64,000 nt of DNA from Oscillospiraceae bacterium (lineage in GTDB: Bacteria > Bacillota > Clostridia > Saccharofermentanales > Saccharofermentanaceae): assembly GCA_015069205.1 (NCBI GenBank), contig SVIZ01000001.1, forward strand, positions 317,155-381,154, read 5' to 3'. The notes under the pieces are model-generated. The model made no database searches. It had not been told where the DNA came from and worked only from the letters and a program-made list of their open reading frames with translations. Below, one piece after another: positions 25,237 through 35,966 of this stretch. The position numbers and the translations under genes are program-made. The first letter of the stretch is position 1. Every line of letters starts with the position of its first letter.

Positions 25237-26862
25237 TTATCTGAAATAGATCCTGTTGAGATTTCTGTACCAGTCGTTATCTATAGAATCAAAGTCTTCC
25301 TTTGTAAACCTTACGACCCAGTTGCCTGTAGGCGTTCCGGGAATGTTCATTCTCGTATCTCCGCCGTATCCGAGCATGTCCTGGATCGGAATGATCGTAA
25401 CATCAGCATGGCTCATCCAGAGTGTCCTGATGATCGCTCTGCAGGAACCGCTGTGCGTACCGCCGTCACCCCAGTTATCGCCTATAAAACCGCAGTATTC
25501 AAGGCATGTCTTTCTGACTTCCTCAGGACTGTCCCAAAGCCATCCGAGCAATGTGTTATTGTCGTGCGTTCCTGTATAAGCAACGCAGTTATTGATAAAG
25601 TTGTGAGGAAGGAATGAGCTGTTATCACCGGGATAGAATGCAAATTCCATAACTCTCATGCCGGGGATTCCGACCTTGCCCATAAACTCCATGAGGTCAG
25701 GTGTAACCTCACCAAGGTCCTCTGCTATAAGGCGCGATCTGTCCTTGAACTTTTTGTCGTATGCATCGAAGAAATCAAGGCCGGGTCCCGGAATCCACTT
25801 ACCGTCTCTGGCATTCTCTGCATTCGCATCGATCTCACAGTAAGATGAGAATGCGCGGAAGTGATCGATCCTCAAGTAATCGAAGAGCTTGAAGTTATCT
25901 TCAAGTCTGCTCATCCACCACGCATAGTGGTCATCTTTCATCTTCTTCCAGTCGTAGATGGGGTTGCCCCAAAGCTGACCGTCTTCGCAGAAATAATCCG
26001 GCGGAACGCCTGCAACGCTCTCGAAAACAAGAGCCTCCGGCTTGGGTTTTCTGGGTTCCTTTAAAGGTTCACCGTCTTTACCGGTCTCACCCTTCTCGAG
26101 TGCCTTTTTATAATTGTCCAGAGCTTTCTCATAATCTTTCAGGACCTTATTCACTTTGGTAGCCGAAGCCATTTTGAACAGATCCCTGCTTGCCCAGACA
26201 TCAGCCGAATCACCAGAAACATAGAACGGGATATCACCGATAAGAGAGATTCCGAGATCGTTGATCTCCTTCTTGATCTGTGCCCATTCATCGAAGAACA
26301 GATACTGTACAAAACCGTGATATCTGTAATTGGGATCATTCTTAAGTTCTGCAACAGCAGACTTGTCGTAGTTGCGGAGTCTTGAATCAGACCATTCCCA
26401 CCACGGCTTTCCGAAGTCTGCATCCTTTACCGTCTGGTAAGCTGCAACATCCTGGACCCACTTGTTGTCCTTGATGAACTTATCTGCTTTTGCGAGAAGA
26501 TCCTTGTCTGCACGCTCAAAAGCTTTTCTTAAAAGCTCATCCCTGTTGGTCCTTAAGAAATCGTAATCTATTCTCCACTTATTCTGTGTGTACTCTGCCT
26601 GCTGTACCTCTGCAGGTGAGAGAAGTCCTCTGTCTAAAAGTCTTCTCGGGTCGATAAACAGCCAGTTGCCTGCAAATGCCGAGAAACTCTGGTAAGGGGA
26701 ATTACCCATTCCGGGATATGAGAACGGCAGGACCTGCCAGTATTTCATTCCCTGAGATGCCAATTGCTTTGCGAAGTCAATTGCCTCCTGTCCCATCACG
26801 CCCGTACCAAACGGTCCCGGGAGTGAGCTGATATGCATCAGAACGCCTCCGCCACGTATCAT
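25237..26862 (-). CDS. malQ: 4-alpha-glucanotransferase (amylomaltase)
   Basis: A 541-residue GH77 enzyme. It starts RGGGVLMHISSLPGPFGTGVMGQEAIDF. The catalytic region holds GDIPFYVSGDSADVW, YLRIDHFRAF (nucleophile Asp), IAEDLGEVTPD (acid/base Glu) and YTGTHDNNTLLGW. A roughly 40-residue Lys/Glu insertion (about residues 232-275) is longer than in many homologues. It transfers maltodextrin segments. The gene runs divergently from prfC and is followed by glpK 11 bp downstream. Confidence 0.95.
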   Translation of the reverse strand: MIRGGGVLMHISSLPGPFGTGVMGQEAIDFAKQLASQGMKYWQVLPFSYPGMGNSPYQSFSAFAGNWLFIDPRRLLDRGLLSPAEVQQAEYTQNKWRIDYDFLRTNRDELLRKAFERADKDLLAKADKFIKDNKWVQDVAAYQTVKDADFGKPWWEWSDSRLRNYDKSAVAELKNDPNYRYHGFVQYLFFDEWAQIKKEINDLGISLIGDIPFYVSGDSADVWASRDLFKMASATKVNKVLKDYEKALDNYKKALEKGETGKDGEPLKEPRKPKPEALVFESVAGVPPDYFCEDGQLWGNPIYDWKKMKDDHYAWWMSRLEDNFKLFDYLRIDHFRAFSSYCEIDANAENARDGKWIPGPGLDFFDAYDKKFKDRSRLIAEDLGEVTPDLMEFMGKVGIPGMRVMEFAFYPGDNSSFLPHNFINNCVAYTGTHDNNTLLGWLWDSPEEVRKTCLEYCGFIGDNWGDGGTHSGSCRAIIRTLWMSHADVTIIPIQDMLGYGGDTRMNIPGTPTGNWVVRFTKEDFDSIDNDWYRNLNRIYFR

Positions 26863-26952
26863 TATTTGTAATTCCCTTCTTTCTTATATATAATTACTTG
26901 TCTTTGAAACAAGAATCTTTAATTAGAATATTATACATTTATTGAGGGTAAA

Positions 26953-28557
26953 ATGAATTCAGTTGATGAAATTAAAAGGCGCCGCACATTTGCGATCATA
27001 TCGCACCCGGACGCAGGTAAGACTACTATCACAGAGAAACTTCTCCTTTACGGAGGAGCCATCCATCAGGCTGGCTCGGTAAAAGCCCGTAAGGCTGCGC
27101 GCCATGCCACATCCGACTGGATGGAGATTGAGAAGAAGCGTGGTATCTCGGTAACCTCATCAGTAATGCAGTTCGAATACGACGGCTGCCACATCAATAT
27201 CCTTGATACCCCCGGTCACCAGGACTTCTCGGAAGACACATACAGAACGCTGTGTGCAGCTGATGCTGCAGTAATGGTACTTGACGGTGCGAAGGGTGTC
27301 GAGACACAGACGATCAAGCTTTTCCAGGTATGTAGAAGACGCGGTATCCCGATCTTCACATTCATCAACAAGATGGACCGTGCCGCAAAGAATCCTTTTG
27401 ACCTCATGGACGAACTCGAAAAGGTATTGGGCATCAGATCAGTCCCCATCAACTGGCCTATTGGTACCGACGGTGACTTCGAAGGCGTTTACGAGAGAGA
27501 ATCACGCAACGTTCTTCTCTTCGACCGAGAAAATAACGACCACGGTGCATCAATGGTTACTCAGAGCGTATCAGGCATCGAAGATCCGAAGCTTGACGAG
27601 ATGCTCATGCCGGGCCACCTCGAGACACTCAGAAACGACATCGAACTTCTCGACATGGCAGGCGACGAACTTGATATGGATAAGGTTCTCAAAGGAGAGT
27701 TGACACCCGTATTCTTCGGTTCGGCAATCACCAACTTCGGTGTTGAGCCGTTCCTTAAGCACTTCCTTAAGATGAGTCCCGGCCCTGCCGTTCATAACAC
27801 GACAGACGGCATTATCGAACCTGAAGATCCAATGTTCTCTGGCTTCGTATTCAAGATCCAGGCAAACATGGATCCTTCACACAGAGACCGTATGGCATTC
27901 ATCCGTATCTGTTCCGGCCAGTATGAGAAGAACATGACTGTTAACCTCATGCGTACAGGCAAGAAGATCACTCTCGCACAGCCCCAGCAGTTCATGGCAC
28001 AGGACAGAGCCATCACGGAAGAGGCTTACGCAGGCGACATCATCGGTATCTTCGATCCCGGTAACTTCAGGATCGGCGATACGATCATATCTACAAACCG
28101 CAAATTTGAGTTCGATCCTATCCCGGTATTCGCACCTGAAAACTTCGCACGTGTAGAGCCTAAGGATTCCATGAAGCGCAAGCAGTTCCTTAAGGGTATC
28201 GAGCAGCTTTCTCAGGAAGGTGCAGTCCAGCTCTACAAGCAGCCGAACATCGGTACCGAGACATACGTAATGGGCGTCGTCGGTATTCTCCAGTTCGACG
28301 TTCTTGAATACAGACTCAAGTCAGAATACAACGTTGATATCGTAAGAACACCTCTGCCCTACCGTCTCGCACGCTGGGCAAAATCAGAAGTCGAAGGATT
28401 CGATGCAAAGGAGCTCACTCTCACTTCAACATCACTTCTCGTCTTGGACAGAGACGATGAACCGGTAGTTCTTTTCGAGTCCGAATGGGCAGTCGACTGG
28501 GCCATCGATCACAACGAGAAGTTCAAGCTTACTTTCGAGAATATCAATTCAAAGTAA
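26953..28557 (+). CDS. prfC: Peptide chain release factor 3
   Basis: A 534-residue translational GTPase. G1 is SHPDAGKTT (residues 18-26), then GISVTSSVMQF, DTPGHQDF and NKMDR. It is close to EF-G in domain order but has the RF3-specific C-terminal region (EYNVDIVRTPLPYRLARW). RF3 recycles RF1/RF2 after peptide release; prfA is also in this window. Weak SD (GAGGG) precedes ATG. The terminator at 28588-28625 follows. Confidence 0.96.
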   Translation: MNSVDEIKRRRTFAIISHPDAGKTTITEKLLLYGGAIHQAGSVKARKAARHATSDWMEIEKKRGISVTSSVMQFEYDGCHINILDTPGHQDFSEDTYRTLCAADAAVMVLDGAKGVETQTIKLFQVCRRRGIPIFTFINKMDRAAKNPFDLMDELEKVLGIRSVPINWPIGTDGDFEGVYERESRNVLLFDRENNDHGASMVTQSVSGIEDPKLDEMLMPGHLETLRNDIELLDMAGDELDMDKVLKGELTPVFFGSAITNFGVEPFLKHFLKMSPGPAVHNTTDGIIEPEDPMFSGFVFKIQANMDPSHRDRMAFIRICSGQYEKNMTVNLMRTGKKITLAQPQQFMAQDRAITEEAYAGDIIGIFDPGNFRIGDTIISTNRKFEFDPIPVFAPENFARVEPKDSMKRKQFLKGIEQLSQEGAVQLYKQPNIGTETYVMGVVGILQFDVLEYRLKSEYNVDIVRTPLPYRLARWAKSEVEGFDAKELTLTSTSLLVLDRDDEPVVLFESEWAVDWAIDHNEKFKLTFENINSK

Positions 28558-28587
28558 GAGCATTTGAAAACGATGTAATTACAAGTG

Positions 28588-28625
28588 AACCCCGGAAGTC
28601 AGATAAAAACTTCCGGGGTTTATTT
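28588..28625 (+). terminator. Terminator between prfC and the deaminase gene
   Basis: AACCCCGGAAGT pairs perfectly with ACTTCCGGGGTT (12 bp) around a 9-nt loop, followed by TATTTCTTG. It lies between convergent genes, but the T-rich tail favours the prfC direction. Confidence 0.8.
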
Positions 28626-28646
28626 CTTGCTTAGAAACTTTGATCT

Positions 28647-29585
28647 TTAAATTTTTCTCAGCCCGTTAATGCGTATATCATCAAGTTCTTCCGCATTCAG
28701 GCAGCCGCATTGATAAAGCCGCAGATATTCCTTGGAAACATCAGAATCAAAGATCAGCACATCATCAGAGCCGATAGTTACATCAACACCGTTCCTGTAA
28801 AGCTTTGCGATCGGATGAGCTTTCAACTCCGCTACTCTGCCAAGAAGATAATTACTGGAAGGAGTAATGTTCAGCCTGATGTGATTATCCGCAAGGAATT
28901 TGATCACAGAAGGATCTTCTGCAGCTGCTATGCCATGCTGAACCTCATCAAGTTCCAGGCATTCTACGGCAAAGCGTACATCCTCTGCAGTTCCCCACTC
29001 ACCGACATGCGCCTTCAGCCTGAACCCTTCTGCTTTTGCACGCCTGTAGATGGACTTGAAGTTTTCTATCGGCTGCGCAAGTTCATCTCCATACAGATCA
29101 ATTGAATAAAAAGCCTTGCATCCCCAGAAATGAGACAGGCATTCTTCCAGATAAGCAATGCCACAGTGCCTTGACATTCCTATCTGTAATCTAAGCTCTA
29201 TCTCCGGTGCAATCTCGCTGTGTGCCTCCTCGAAAGCACCCACAAGTTCTTCTATGTCGCCGCAAAAAAACTCACCAAGTCCCCAGACATCCTCACCGAT
29301 CTCCAGGATACTTACTCCGTCTTCCCTGGCCTGAGCAAAAGCCGCCTTAATAAGCATTCTGCGGCCTTCAGCCGAGTTAAAATAGTCACCTATGTTCGCG
29401 GCATTCCATTCATGCATTTCATCCATCGAATGGAGCGGCGTCTTGACCGGCTGAATATCCCTTCCGGCATGCTCTTTCAAATAGCTCCTGCTCCCACCGA
29501 GAACAAAGTGATTATGCAGGTCAGCCTTTTTACATTTACGAATATCCGTAAGACTGCCTTGTTTAACCGCATCTATGAATTCCAT
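28647..29585 (-). CDS. Adenosine deaminase-like amidohydrolase
   Basis: A 312-residue metal hydrolase with the motifs of the adenosine/AMP deaminase family in altered form. It has HNH at residues 25-27 (metal His), KAHVGEWG (catalytic Glu; usually HAGE), DEVQHGIAAA (usually GHG) and TIGSDDVLIFDSD (metal Asp). All key residues appear present. Because the motifs differ from true Add, the substrate could be another purine or a related compound. The window's xpt and hpt suggest a purine context. SD AGGGAT lies upstream. It is a monocistronic minus-strand gene. Confidence 0.8.
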   Translation of the reverse strand: MEFIDAVKQGSLTDIRKCKKADLHNHFVLGGSRSYLKEHAGRDIQPVKTPLHSMDEMHEWNAANIGDYFNSAEGRRMLIKAAFAQAREDGVSILEIGEDVWGLGEFFCGDIEELVGAFEEAHSEIAPEIELRLQIGMSRHCGIAYLEECLSHFWGCKAFYSIDLYGDELAQPIENFKSIYRRAKAEGFRLKAHVGEWGTAEDVRFAVECLELDEVQHGIAAAEDPSVIKFLADNHIRLNITPSSNYLLGRVAELKAHPIAKLYRNGVDVTIGSDDVLIFDSDVSKEYLRLYQCGCLNAEELDDIRINGLRKI

Positions 29586-29674
29586 ATGTTATCCCTATGC
29601 TTTTTGTAATTACACTAAACTATTGTCTTGACTAAAGAACAATGTACTGCATTCCTTTAATATGATAGCAGAAA

Positions 29675-29709
29675 TAAAAAAGGTATCCCGGAAAAACCTG
29701 AGATACCCT
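29675..29709 (-). terminator. Terminator of the rplI-ftsH gene cluster
   Basis: GGTATC/GATACC stem with extra inner pairs, followed on the minus strand by TTTTTTATTTC, 24 nt after the ftsH stop. Confidence 0.85.
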
Positions 29710-29732
29710 GTTTTATTAGTTTGTTGATCTGA

Positions 29733-31775
29733 TCAGTCTGTCGGACCGGGTTCGATGGAATCATCGTTATCAGCCTGATTTTCAGAAACTGACTCGGAAG
29801 GTCCGGGTGCAGGTGCAGGAGCCGGTGCAACATATGTTGTCTCTTCCGTCTTCTCAACATCTACAGAAGAAGTTGTGTCGATTCCTGAATAATCCTGAGG
29901 ATAAACAGCGCTCAAGTCACCGTTTGCCTCGTAGATCTTCTCAAAGTCAGGACCATCAACTGTGAGCTTGTCGATAAGTCTTGTAGCAAGACCTTCGACG
30001 ATATTCTTCTTCTCGATGAGTATTCTCTTAGTATCTTCATAGCATGTATCGATGATCTGCTTGATCTCTTCGTCAATTGCAGCTGCTGTCTGGTCAGAAT
30101 AGCTCTGGACCTGACCCATCGAGTAACCAAGGAAGACTTCCTCATTCTCATCACCGAATACAAGGTTGCGGAACTTCTTTGAAAGACCATAACGCTTGAT
30201 CATATCTTTAGCGATGTTGTTGCACTGCTGCAGGTCAGATGATGCGCCTGTTGATACTTCACCAAGGAAGACCTCTTCTGCGGCACGGCCGCCCAAAGAC
30301 ATCTTGATGGTATCAAGGAGCATCTTCTCTGTGTAGAAATCAGTATCTTCGATCGGCTTATAAGCTGTGAAACCTCCTGCTCTTCCGACAGGAACGATGG
30401 TTACACGGTCAACCTTTTCGAACTCTGATGTAGCACGAAGAACTACTGCGTGACCTGCTTCATGGTAAGCAGTAAGTTTCTTAACCTTGTCGCTGAGCTT
30501 CTTGGAATTCTTCTGGGGACCCATCTGAACTCTGAATGTAGCATCAGTGATCTCCTGCATCGTAATTTCTTTCTTGTTATGACGTGCAGTCATGAGAGCG
30601 GCTTCATTGAGAAGGTTCTCAAGATCGGCACCTGTAAATCCGACTGTGGACAAAGCAACTTCGTGAAGGCTTACGTCCTTTGCAAGAGGCTTCTTGCGTG
30701 CGTGGATCTTAAGGATCGCCTCACGCTCATCTGCGTCAGGCATGTTGACCATGATACGTCTGTCGAAACGGCCCGGACGGAGAAGTGCGGGGTCGAGAAC
30801 GTCAACACGGTTTGTAGCAGCCATAACGATAACGTTGGAGTTAACATCGAAGCCGTCCATCTCAACTAGGATCTGGTTCAATGTCTGCTCACGCTCATCC
30901 TGACCGCCGCCGAGACCTGCGCCTCTCTTACGGCCGACTGCATCGATCTCATCGATGAATACAACAGAAGGAGCTTCCTTCTTAGCATCTGAGAAAAGTG
31001 ATCTAACACGTGAAGCACCAACACCGACGAGCATTTCAACGAAGTCGGAACCTGAAATATAGAAGAACTTAACGCCTGCCTCACCTGCTACGGCTCTTGC
31101 AAGCAATGTCTTACCTGTACCCGGGGCACCATAGAGAAGAACACCCTTAGGGATCTTAGCTCCAAGCTGCTGGTATTTCTTAGGATTTTTAAGGAAATCT
31201 ACGATCTCCTGAAGTTCTTCCTTCTCTTCGACTGAACCTGCAACGTCAGAGAACTTAACCTTATCCTTATTAGGATCGGATACTCTCGCGCGGTTGCTTC
31301 CGAAGCTGAATACGCTGTTGCCGTCCCTGCTCTGTCTCGTGATGCTGAGGAACAGGACAACCACGATAACCAGTGAGATGCCGAACATAACAACATTAAC
31401 TACGATCGACCAGTCGAAAGGTTCAGTATAGTTGTAGCCGTCGATCTTACCCAGAGCCTTTGCTTTGTCGAGCTTCAAAACGAGATCGTCGACAAACTCA
31501 TAAGGGATATCCTGAGTAACTTCAACATCAAGACCCTGTTCGTTCTTGTAGTTAACGACAACTGTCGTTCCCTTGATCTCAACTAGACTGACTTCATTCT
31601 CATCATCATCAATGATGGCCATGACGTCAGACATTGTAGCCTTTTCCTTCTGACCGTAGTTGCCACCGAAAACGATAGTCGAGAATGCGATCAAAATGAC
31701 TATCATCAGGACGTAGAAGAATAATCCTCCGCCTATCGGTCTAAAACTCTTTTCACTCTTATCCTTATCAGACAC
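29733..31775 (-). CDS. ftsH: ATP-dependent zinc metalloprotease FtsH
   Basis: A 680-residue membrane protease. TM1 is at about residues 18-37, with a small extracytoplasmic domain and TM2 at about residues 125-148. The AAA domain holds GAPGTGKT (Walker A), VFIDEID (Walker B) and the [24 protein letters not shown]. The peptidase has HEAGH. The C-terminal tail is acidic and Pro/Ala-rich ([13 protein letters not shown]), probably disordered. It starts with GTG (31773-31775) behind SD AAGGAAT, 6 bp after hpt. FtsH degrades misfolded membrane and regulatory proteins. Confidence 0.97.
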   Translation of the reverse strand: MSDKDKSEKSFRPIGGGLFFYVLMIVILIAFSTIVFGGNYGQKEKATMSDVMAIIDDDENEVSLVEIKGTTVVVNYKNEQGLDVEVTQDIPYEFVDDLVLKLDKAKALGKIDGYNYTEPFDWSIVVNVVMFGISLVIVVVLFLSITRQSRDGNSVFSFGSNRARVSDPNKDKVKFSDVAGSVEEKEELQEIVDFLKNPKKYQQLGAKIPKGVLLYGAPGTGKTLLARAVAGEAGVKFFYISGSDFVEMLVGVGASRVRSLFSDAKKEAPSVVFIDEIDAVGRKRGAGLGGGQDEREQTLNQILVEMDGFDVNSNVIVMAATNRVDVLDPALLRPGRFDRRIMVNMPDADEREAILKIHARKKPLAKDVSLHEVALSTVGFTGADLENLLNEAALMTARHNKKEITMQEITDATFRVQMGPQKNSKKLSDKVKKLTAYHEAGHAVVLRATSEFEKVDRVTIVPVGRAGGFTAYKPIEDTDFYTEKMLLDTIKMSLGGRAAEEVFLGEVSTGASSDLQQCNNIAKDMIKRYGLSKKFRNLVFGDENEEVFLGYSMGQVQSYSDQTAAAIDEEIKQIIDTCYEDTKRILIEKKNIVEGLATRLIDKLTVDGPDFEKIYEANGDLSAVYPQDYSGIDTTSSVDVEKTEETTYVAPAPAPAPGPSESVSENQADNDDSIEPGPTD

Positions 31776-31781
31776 TTTCTC

Positions 31782-32315
31782 TTATTCCTTTCTTACGATT
31801 CTGACATCGTCGAAATCTCTATATTTGCCGTCAAGGTCAAGACCATATCCGACAATGAATTCATCCGGGATCGTGATCCCGTTGTAATCCGGTTTAAGGT
31901 CGTTCACTCTTCTGCTCGGCTTATCGAAAGCTGTACAGATCTTAAGTGACTTGGGTCCTCTTTCAAGGAGCTTTTCCTTAAGCAGGGCCAGTGTTCTTCC
32001 GGTATCAATGATATCTTCAACGATAAGAACGTTCATATCCTTGATATCGTATGACATATCTTTCTTTATCTTGAGTTCTCCTGTAGAGAACTCGCCTACA
32101 TAAGATGAAACCTGCATGAAATCAACAATGACAGGCATCTCAAGGCGTCTTACAAGATCGGCAGTAAAAATGAAAGCTCCTGTAAGGATTCCGACAACAA
32201 CAAGAGGCTCGCCCTTGTAATCACGGTTAAGCTCGGTGCTTACCCGATCCAACATCTGCTCTATCTCGTCATGAGATATCAATACCTTGTCAGTATTAAT
32301 AGACATTGTCTTCAC
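31782..32315 (-). CDS. hpt: Hypoxanthine-guanine phosphoribosyltransferase
   Basis: A 177-residue PRTase. It has LVVVGILTGAFIFTADLVRRL in the N-terminal half, the PRPP loop VLIVEDIIDTGRTLALL (residues about 96-112) and the C-terminal VGYGLDLDGKYRDF. It salvages hypoxanthine and guanine. The tilS-hpt-ftsH order is conserved in Firmicutes. The first possible start is GTG at 32315, overlapping the tilS stop; an ATG three codons later (32304-32306) is an alternative. Confidence 0.95.
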   Translation of the reverse strand: MKTMSINTDKVLISHDEIEQMLDRVSTELNRDYKGEPLVVVGILTGAFIFTADLVRRLEMPVIVDFMQVSSYVGEFSTGELKIKKDMSYDIKDMNVLIVEDIIDTGRTLALLKEKLLERGPKSLKICTAFDKPSRRVNDLKPDYNGITIPDEFIVGYGLDLDGKYRDFDDVRIVRKE

Positions 32316-33850
32316 TGCCTTTCTACCGCAAACATTATCATTTCTCCGGACGTTGTGCCTTCAGGCATGCTTGCGATGTATCTTTCACGGCTTATGGCAT
32401 TCGTGAAACCAATACCGTGTCCGTATCCCGGCAACCACAATATTTCTCCGTCTCTTTCGATAAAGATGATCTGCTTTCTGGCAGATTCGGGGATCTTAAG
32501 ATCAGTCATCAGACGGTTTAGATCTTTGCCGCCGGAAGAACCGGCTCTTCTGAATCTTAGAGTTCCCTTGATTCCGTTGCAGTTGCCAATCGTGATCCTG
32601 CCGTCCTCAAATGCGCTTCGGGGACAAAACCACAACAAGTTATTATACTCTAACTCATTCTCATTCTCAATTATTCTTACTTTTAATATTAAGGCAGAAT
32701 TAGGGATTTTAACTACCAGATCACTGTCCTTTTTGTAATTCTCCAGGTCAATATCGACATTTAACGGCTCTTCTGAAGTCAAAAAGCCCATTTTTTGAGC
32801 AATTCCTGCGGAAAGCCCGCTTATCTTATCTTCAGTCACAAACGCGAAAATGTCCCCATGTCTGAAGGCTTTACGGCCAAAAGGCATATCAAGGAGCATC
32901 TGCCCGGACGGTTCCTGTCCGATAAGCGAAAAACAGTCTTTTAAGTGAATCTCCTCAAAATCGACAAGATCTCCAAACGTCTCAAGCCACAGGGCTCTGA
33001 TCACACGTGATCTTATGGCAGGATGCATCTCTTTGAGTTTGGATGCGGAAATAACGGGATACCCTGACAGCTTATCTCTCGATGAAGCATAAGCTTTTCC
33101 TGCTTCCGCTGAAATATAATCCAGATCATCGCTTAAGAGCTTATAGGCTCTTGTAAGGGGCATTGCGGGATCTTCATTGTAGTATTCGCCGATCTTAGGA
33201 AGGAAATCATTTCTCCAGGTATTACGTGTTCCGTCTGTAGAAAGATTTGTCTGATCGATAGCGTATCTGACCCCGAGAGTATCAAGATAATCTACCAGTT
33301 CGCTCTTCTTAAGACATAATAGAGGCCTGATTATCCTTCCGGCAACTGGCTTGGGATTAACAAGCCCTTCGAGACCTGAACCCCTGAAAAGATTCATCAT
33401 CATTGTCTCTGCAATATCGTCTTTGTGGTGGGCGATTGCGATGCGGACTGTTTTCCCGCTCTTCTTTTCCAAAGCCTGCGCAAATTGCTCAAAAGCCTCA
33501 TAGCGCAGGATCCTTCCGGCTGTCTCTTCCGAGATATGGTTAAAATCTGCAAAACCCTTGCAGTCAAAATCCAGCACCTTCAATTCAACATAATTGTCAT
33601 TGCAAAGCTCTTTAACAAGTTCCACTTCTTCATCACAGACCCCGGGTCTTAAGTGATGATTGCAGTGAAACGCATAGATATCACAATCAATATCAAAACA
33701 ATTTCTAAGGCCCTTAAGGATATGAAGCAGCGCAACGGAATCAGGGCCTCCTGACAGGCCGACTACAATAATTCCGCAATCAAAAAGTCCTTTGCTTACA
33801 CCGAAGTCAAGGACCCTGTCTAAGATTTCAACTGTCTCTTCTTTTTTCAA
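32312..33850 (-). CDS. tilS: tRNA(Ile)-lysidine synthase
   Basis: A 512-residue enzyme. The PP-loop motif SGGPDSVALL is at residues 33-42, followed by DIYAFHCNHHLRPG and ARIA-type AHHKDDIAETMMMNLFRGSGLEGL. The C-terminal half is the TilS substrate-binding extension. It makes lysidine at C34 of tRNA-Ile(CAU) so that it reads AUA. The start is TTG (33848-33850). Its presence makes the separate tRNA-Ile with a UAU anticodon at 47596-47672 notable. Confidence 0.94.
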   Translation of the reverse strand: MKKEETVEILDRVLDFGVSKGLFDCGIIVVGLSGGPDSVALLHILKGLRNCFDIDCDIYAFHCNHHLRPGVCDEEVELVKELCNDNYVELKVLDFDCKGFADFNHISEETAGRILRYEAFEQFAQALEKKSGKTVRIAIAHHKDDIAETMMMNLFRGSGLEGLVNPKPVAGRIIRPLLCLKKSELVDYLDTLGVRYAIDQTNLSTDGTRNTWRNDFLPKIGEYYNEDPAMPLTRAYKLLSDDLDYISAEAGKAYASSRDKLSGYPVISASKLKEMHPAIRSRVIRALWLETFGDLVDFEEIHLKDCFSLIGQEPSGQMLLDMPFGRKAFRHGDIFAFVTEDKISGLSAGIAQKMGFLTSEEPLNVDIDLENYKKDSDLVVKIPNSALILKVRIIENENELEYNNLLWFCPRSAFEDGRITIGNCNGIKGTLRFRRAGSSGGKDLNRLMTDLKIPESARKQIIFIERDGEILWLPGYGHGIGFTNAISRERYIASMPEGTTSGEMIMFAVERQ

Positions 33851-33853
33851 AAC

Positions 33854-35461
33854 TTAGAATCCGTCCGGGAAACTGTCATTTGCCTGTGCAAAGAAATCAT
33901 CACCTTCAGGCGGAATATCCGCATTATCAGGCATGGGAGGTTCCGGAATAGGACCATCATCCGTGGTCACGCTGTCAAAGTTATAGTTCTGGGAAGCGGC
34001 ATCACCGTCAACCGTTCTTGTATATGAACTTCCGCCCTCTTCAGGATCTTTCTCATTATGTTCGATAAACAGCGTCTTTCTGGGAACCCACCAAACTGAA
34101 TCTCTGCCTGTCTTACCATGACGGTTCTTGGACAGATAGATGAATGCAGGCTTTGCATCGTTGTTATCTTTGAAATTGACCTGTTCAGGAGCGTCTTCTG
34201 AGCCGCCTTCCTCGTCTTTTTTCTTATAGTAATCAGGTCTGTCGATAAACATTACTGTATCGGCATCCTGCTCGATCGCACCTGAGTCTCTCAAGTCGGA
34301 AAGCTGCGGCGTGTGATCATCTCTTTGTGCAGCGCCTCTGGACAGCTGTGAAAGCGCAATAAACGGAATATTGAATTCCTTGGCAAGGAGCTTTAGGCTT
34401 CTGGAAATATCGGTAACCTCTTCGTTACGTGATCTTCCGCTCTTGCCGGGCATCGTCATAAGCTGGAGATAGTCGATGATTACGAGTCTCGGCTTATTGG
34501 GACCTGCAAACAGCTGCTGAAGCTTGGACTTCATCGTGATAGGGTTGGTATCCGAATTATCATCGATAAAGATGGGATATTCAGCAAGTTTCTCAAGTGC
34601 ATGGTCGATCTGTTTTTTATCACTGTCGGTCATCTTGTGAGAGTAGATGATCTCACTGACCGGTTTATTCATGAATGTGGACATAAGTCTCGAAGCGATC
34701 TCCTGCTTACTCATTTCGAGTGAGAAAATAGCAACGGGATTCTGATAGCTTGCTACATTAGCAGCCATGTTTATGGCAAGAGCTGACTTACCCATACTGG
34801 GTCGTGCAGCAAGAATGTTAAGCGAGCCGGGTCTTAATCCGCCCAGCATCGAGTCGAGTCTGGGATAGCCGAGCTTGACCTTACCGCCGGAACTGTCATC
34901 TTTAAGTTCAGACGTGATCTCGTTCATCGTGAGCTTAAGGATATCAGGCATGCCTTCAAAACCCTTTGTCTCGCCGACACCGCGAAGACGTGAGATCTCA
35001 CCGATCGCATAATCGACTGCTTCATTTGAACGGAGTCCGCCGCTCAATGTCTTTTTCCTGATATCTTCTACAGCATTAAGAAGCTTGGTCCTGCTGCTGC
35101 GTTCCTTGATAGCATCGATATATCCATTAAATGCAGAAGATACGGCAGTCTGGTCGCCTACACGGTAAACATATCTCTGGCCGCCTGCCTTATCGGAGAG
35201 GCCTCTGCGGTCAATCTCGGCATAAACCGTAATACGGTCGATCTTTTTGTTCTCGAGGAACATATCGGAGATGACATTGAAAATGATGCGGTTGCGCACA
35301 TCGGTAAAATCGCCTTCTTCGATCCTGTTCTCTACTGTGCCGAGGATAGCCGTATCCTTGCGCATGCAAAGAGCGAGCAGGGCCATCTCGGCTTCGACTT
35401 CATTATTGTCGAAAGAGCCCTGGTCGATGAGATTGTTCATGTAGTCCTGATTATCAGCCAT
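33854..35461 (-). CDS. dnaB: Replicative DNA helicase DnaB
   Basis: A 535-residue helicase. The N-terminal domain (residues about 12-115) is followed by the RecA-like domain with RPSMGKSALAINMA (Walker A), IFSLEMSKQEIASRLM, PRLVIIDYLQLM (Walker B) and a final HRHGKTG-like arginine-finger region (YLSKNRHGKTGRD). The C-terminus carries about 60 extra acidic, Pro-rich residues beyond the usual end. It unwinds DNA at the fork and follows rplI as in most Firmicutes. Confidence 0.96.
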   Translation of the reverse strand: MADNQDYMNNLIDQGSFDNNEVEAEMALLALCMRKDTAILGTVENRIEEGDFTDVRNRIIFNVISDMFLENKKIDRITVYAEIDRRGLSDKAGGQRYVYRVGDQTAVSSAFNGYIDAIKERSSRTKLLNAVEDIRKKTLSGGLRSNEAVDYAIGEISRLRGVGETKGFEGMPDILKLTMNEITSELKDDSSGGKVKLGYPRLDSMLGGLRPGSLNILAARPSMGKSALAINMAANVASYQNPVAIFSLEMSKQEIASRLMSTFMNKPVSEIIYSHKMTDSDKKQIDHALEKLAEYPIFIDDNSDTNPITMKSKLQQLFAGPNKPRLVIIDYLQLMTMPGKSGRSRNEEVTDISRSLKLLAKEFNIPFIALSQLSRGAAQRDDHTPQLSDLRDSGAIEQDADTVMFIDRPDYYKKKDEEGGSEDAPEQVNFKDNNDAKPAFIYLSKNRHGKTGRDSVWWVPRKTLFIEHNEKDPEEGGSSYTRTVDGDAASQNYNFDSVTTDDGPIPEPPMPDNADIPPEGDDFFAQANDSFPDGF

Positions 35462-35479
35462 ATCTCGATAAGATTCTTA

Positions 35480-35926
35480 TCATGCGCCTGTTACGACTTC
35501 AACGTTGATATCGGCAGATACCTGGGGGTGAAGCTTAACTCTTGTCTTGAACATTCCTGTGTTCTTGATGGGGTTAGAGATAACGACTTTCTTCTTGTCG
35601 ATATCAAAACCTTCCTTCTTAAGGCTGTCGGAAATATCCTGTGCAGTAACCGCACCATAGAGTCTTCCGTCAGCACCGCCTCTGGCAACTACCTTGAAAA
35701 CCTTGCCGTCAAGGATCTTCTTGTTCTCCTGAGCTGCGAGAAGTGCTCTTCTCTCATGCTCAGCCTTGGCGCCGGTCTGAAGCTTTACTTCGTTAAGATT
35801 TGCGGAAGTTACTTCCTTGGCAAGTCCTTTCTTAAACAGAAAATTTCTGGCATATCCGTCGCTTACGTTAACGACCTCATTTGTCTTGCCTACATTCTTT
35901 ACATCTGAAAGAAGAATAACCTTCAT
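35480..35926 (-). CDS. rplI: 50S ribosomal protein L9
   Basis: 148 residues from the ATG at 35926. An upstream in-frame TTG is possible, but L9 proteins start MKVILL and the SD GGAGG lies 10 nt before this ATG. The N-terminal globular domain has [19 protein letters not shown] long helix and the C-terminal domain follow. It binds 23S rRNA domain V. It heads the rplI-dnaB-tilS-hpt-ftsH cluster. Confidence 0.96.
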   Translation of the reverse strand: MKVILLSDVKNVGKTNEVVNVSDGYARNFLFKKGLAKEVTSANLNEVKLQTGAKAEHERRALLAAQENKKILDGKVFKVVARGGADGRLYGAVTAQDISDSLKKEGFDIDKKKVVISNPIKNTGMFKTRVKLHPQVSADINVEVVTGA

Positions 35927-35966
35927 AAACAATAAACCTCCGCTTTTGCCCTATTATCTTTTACAA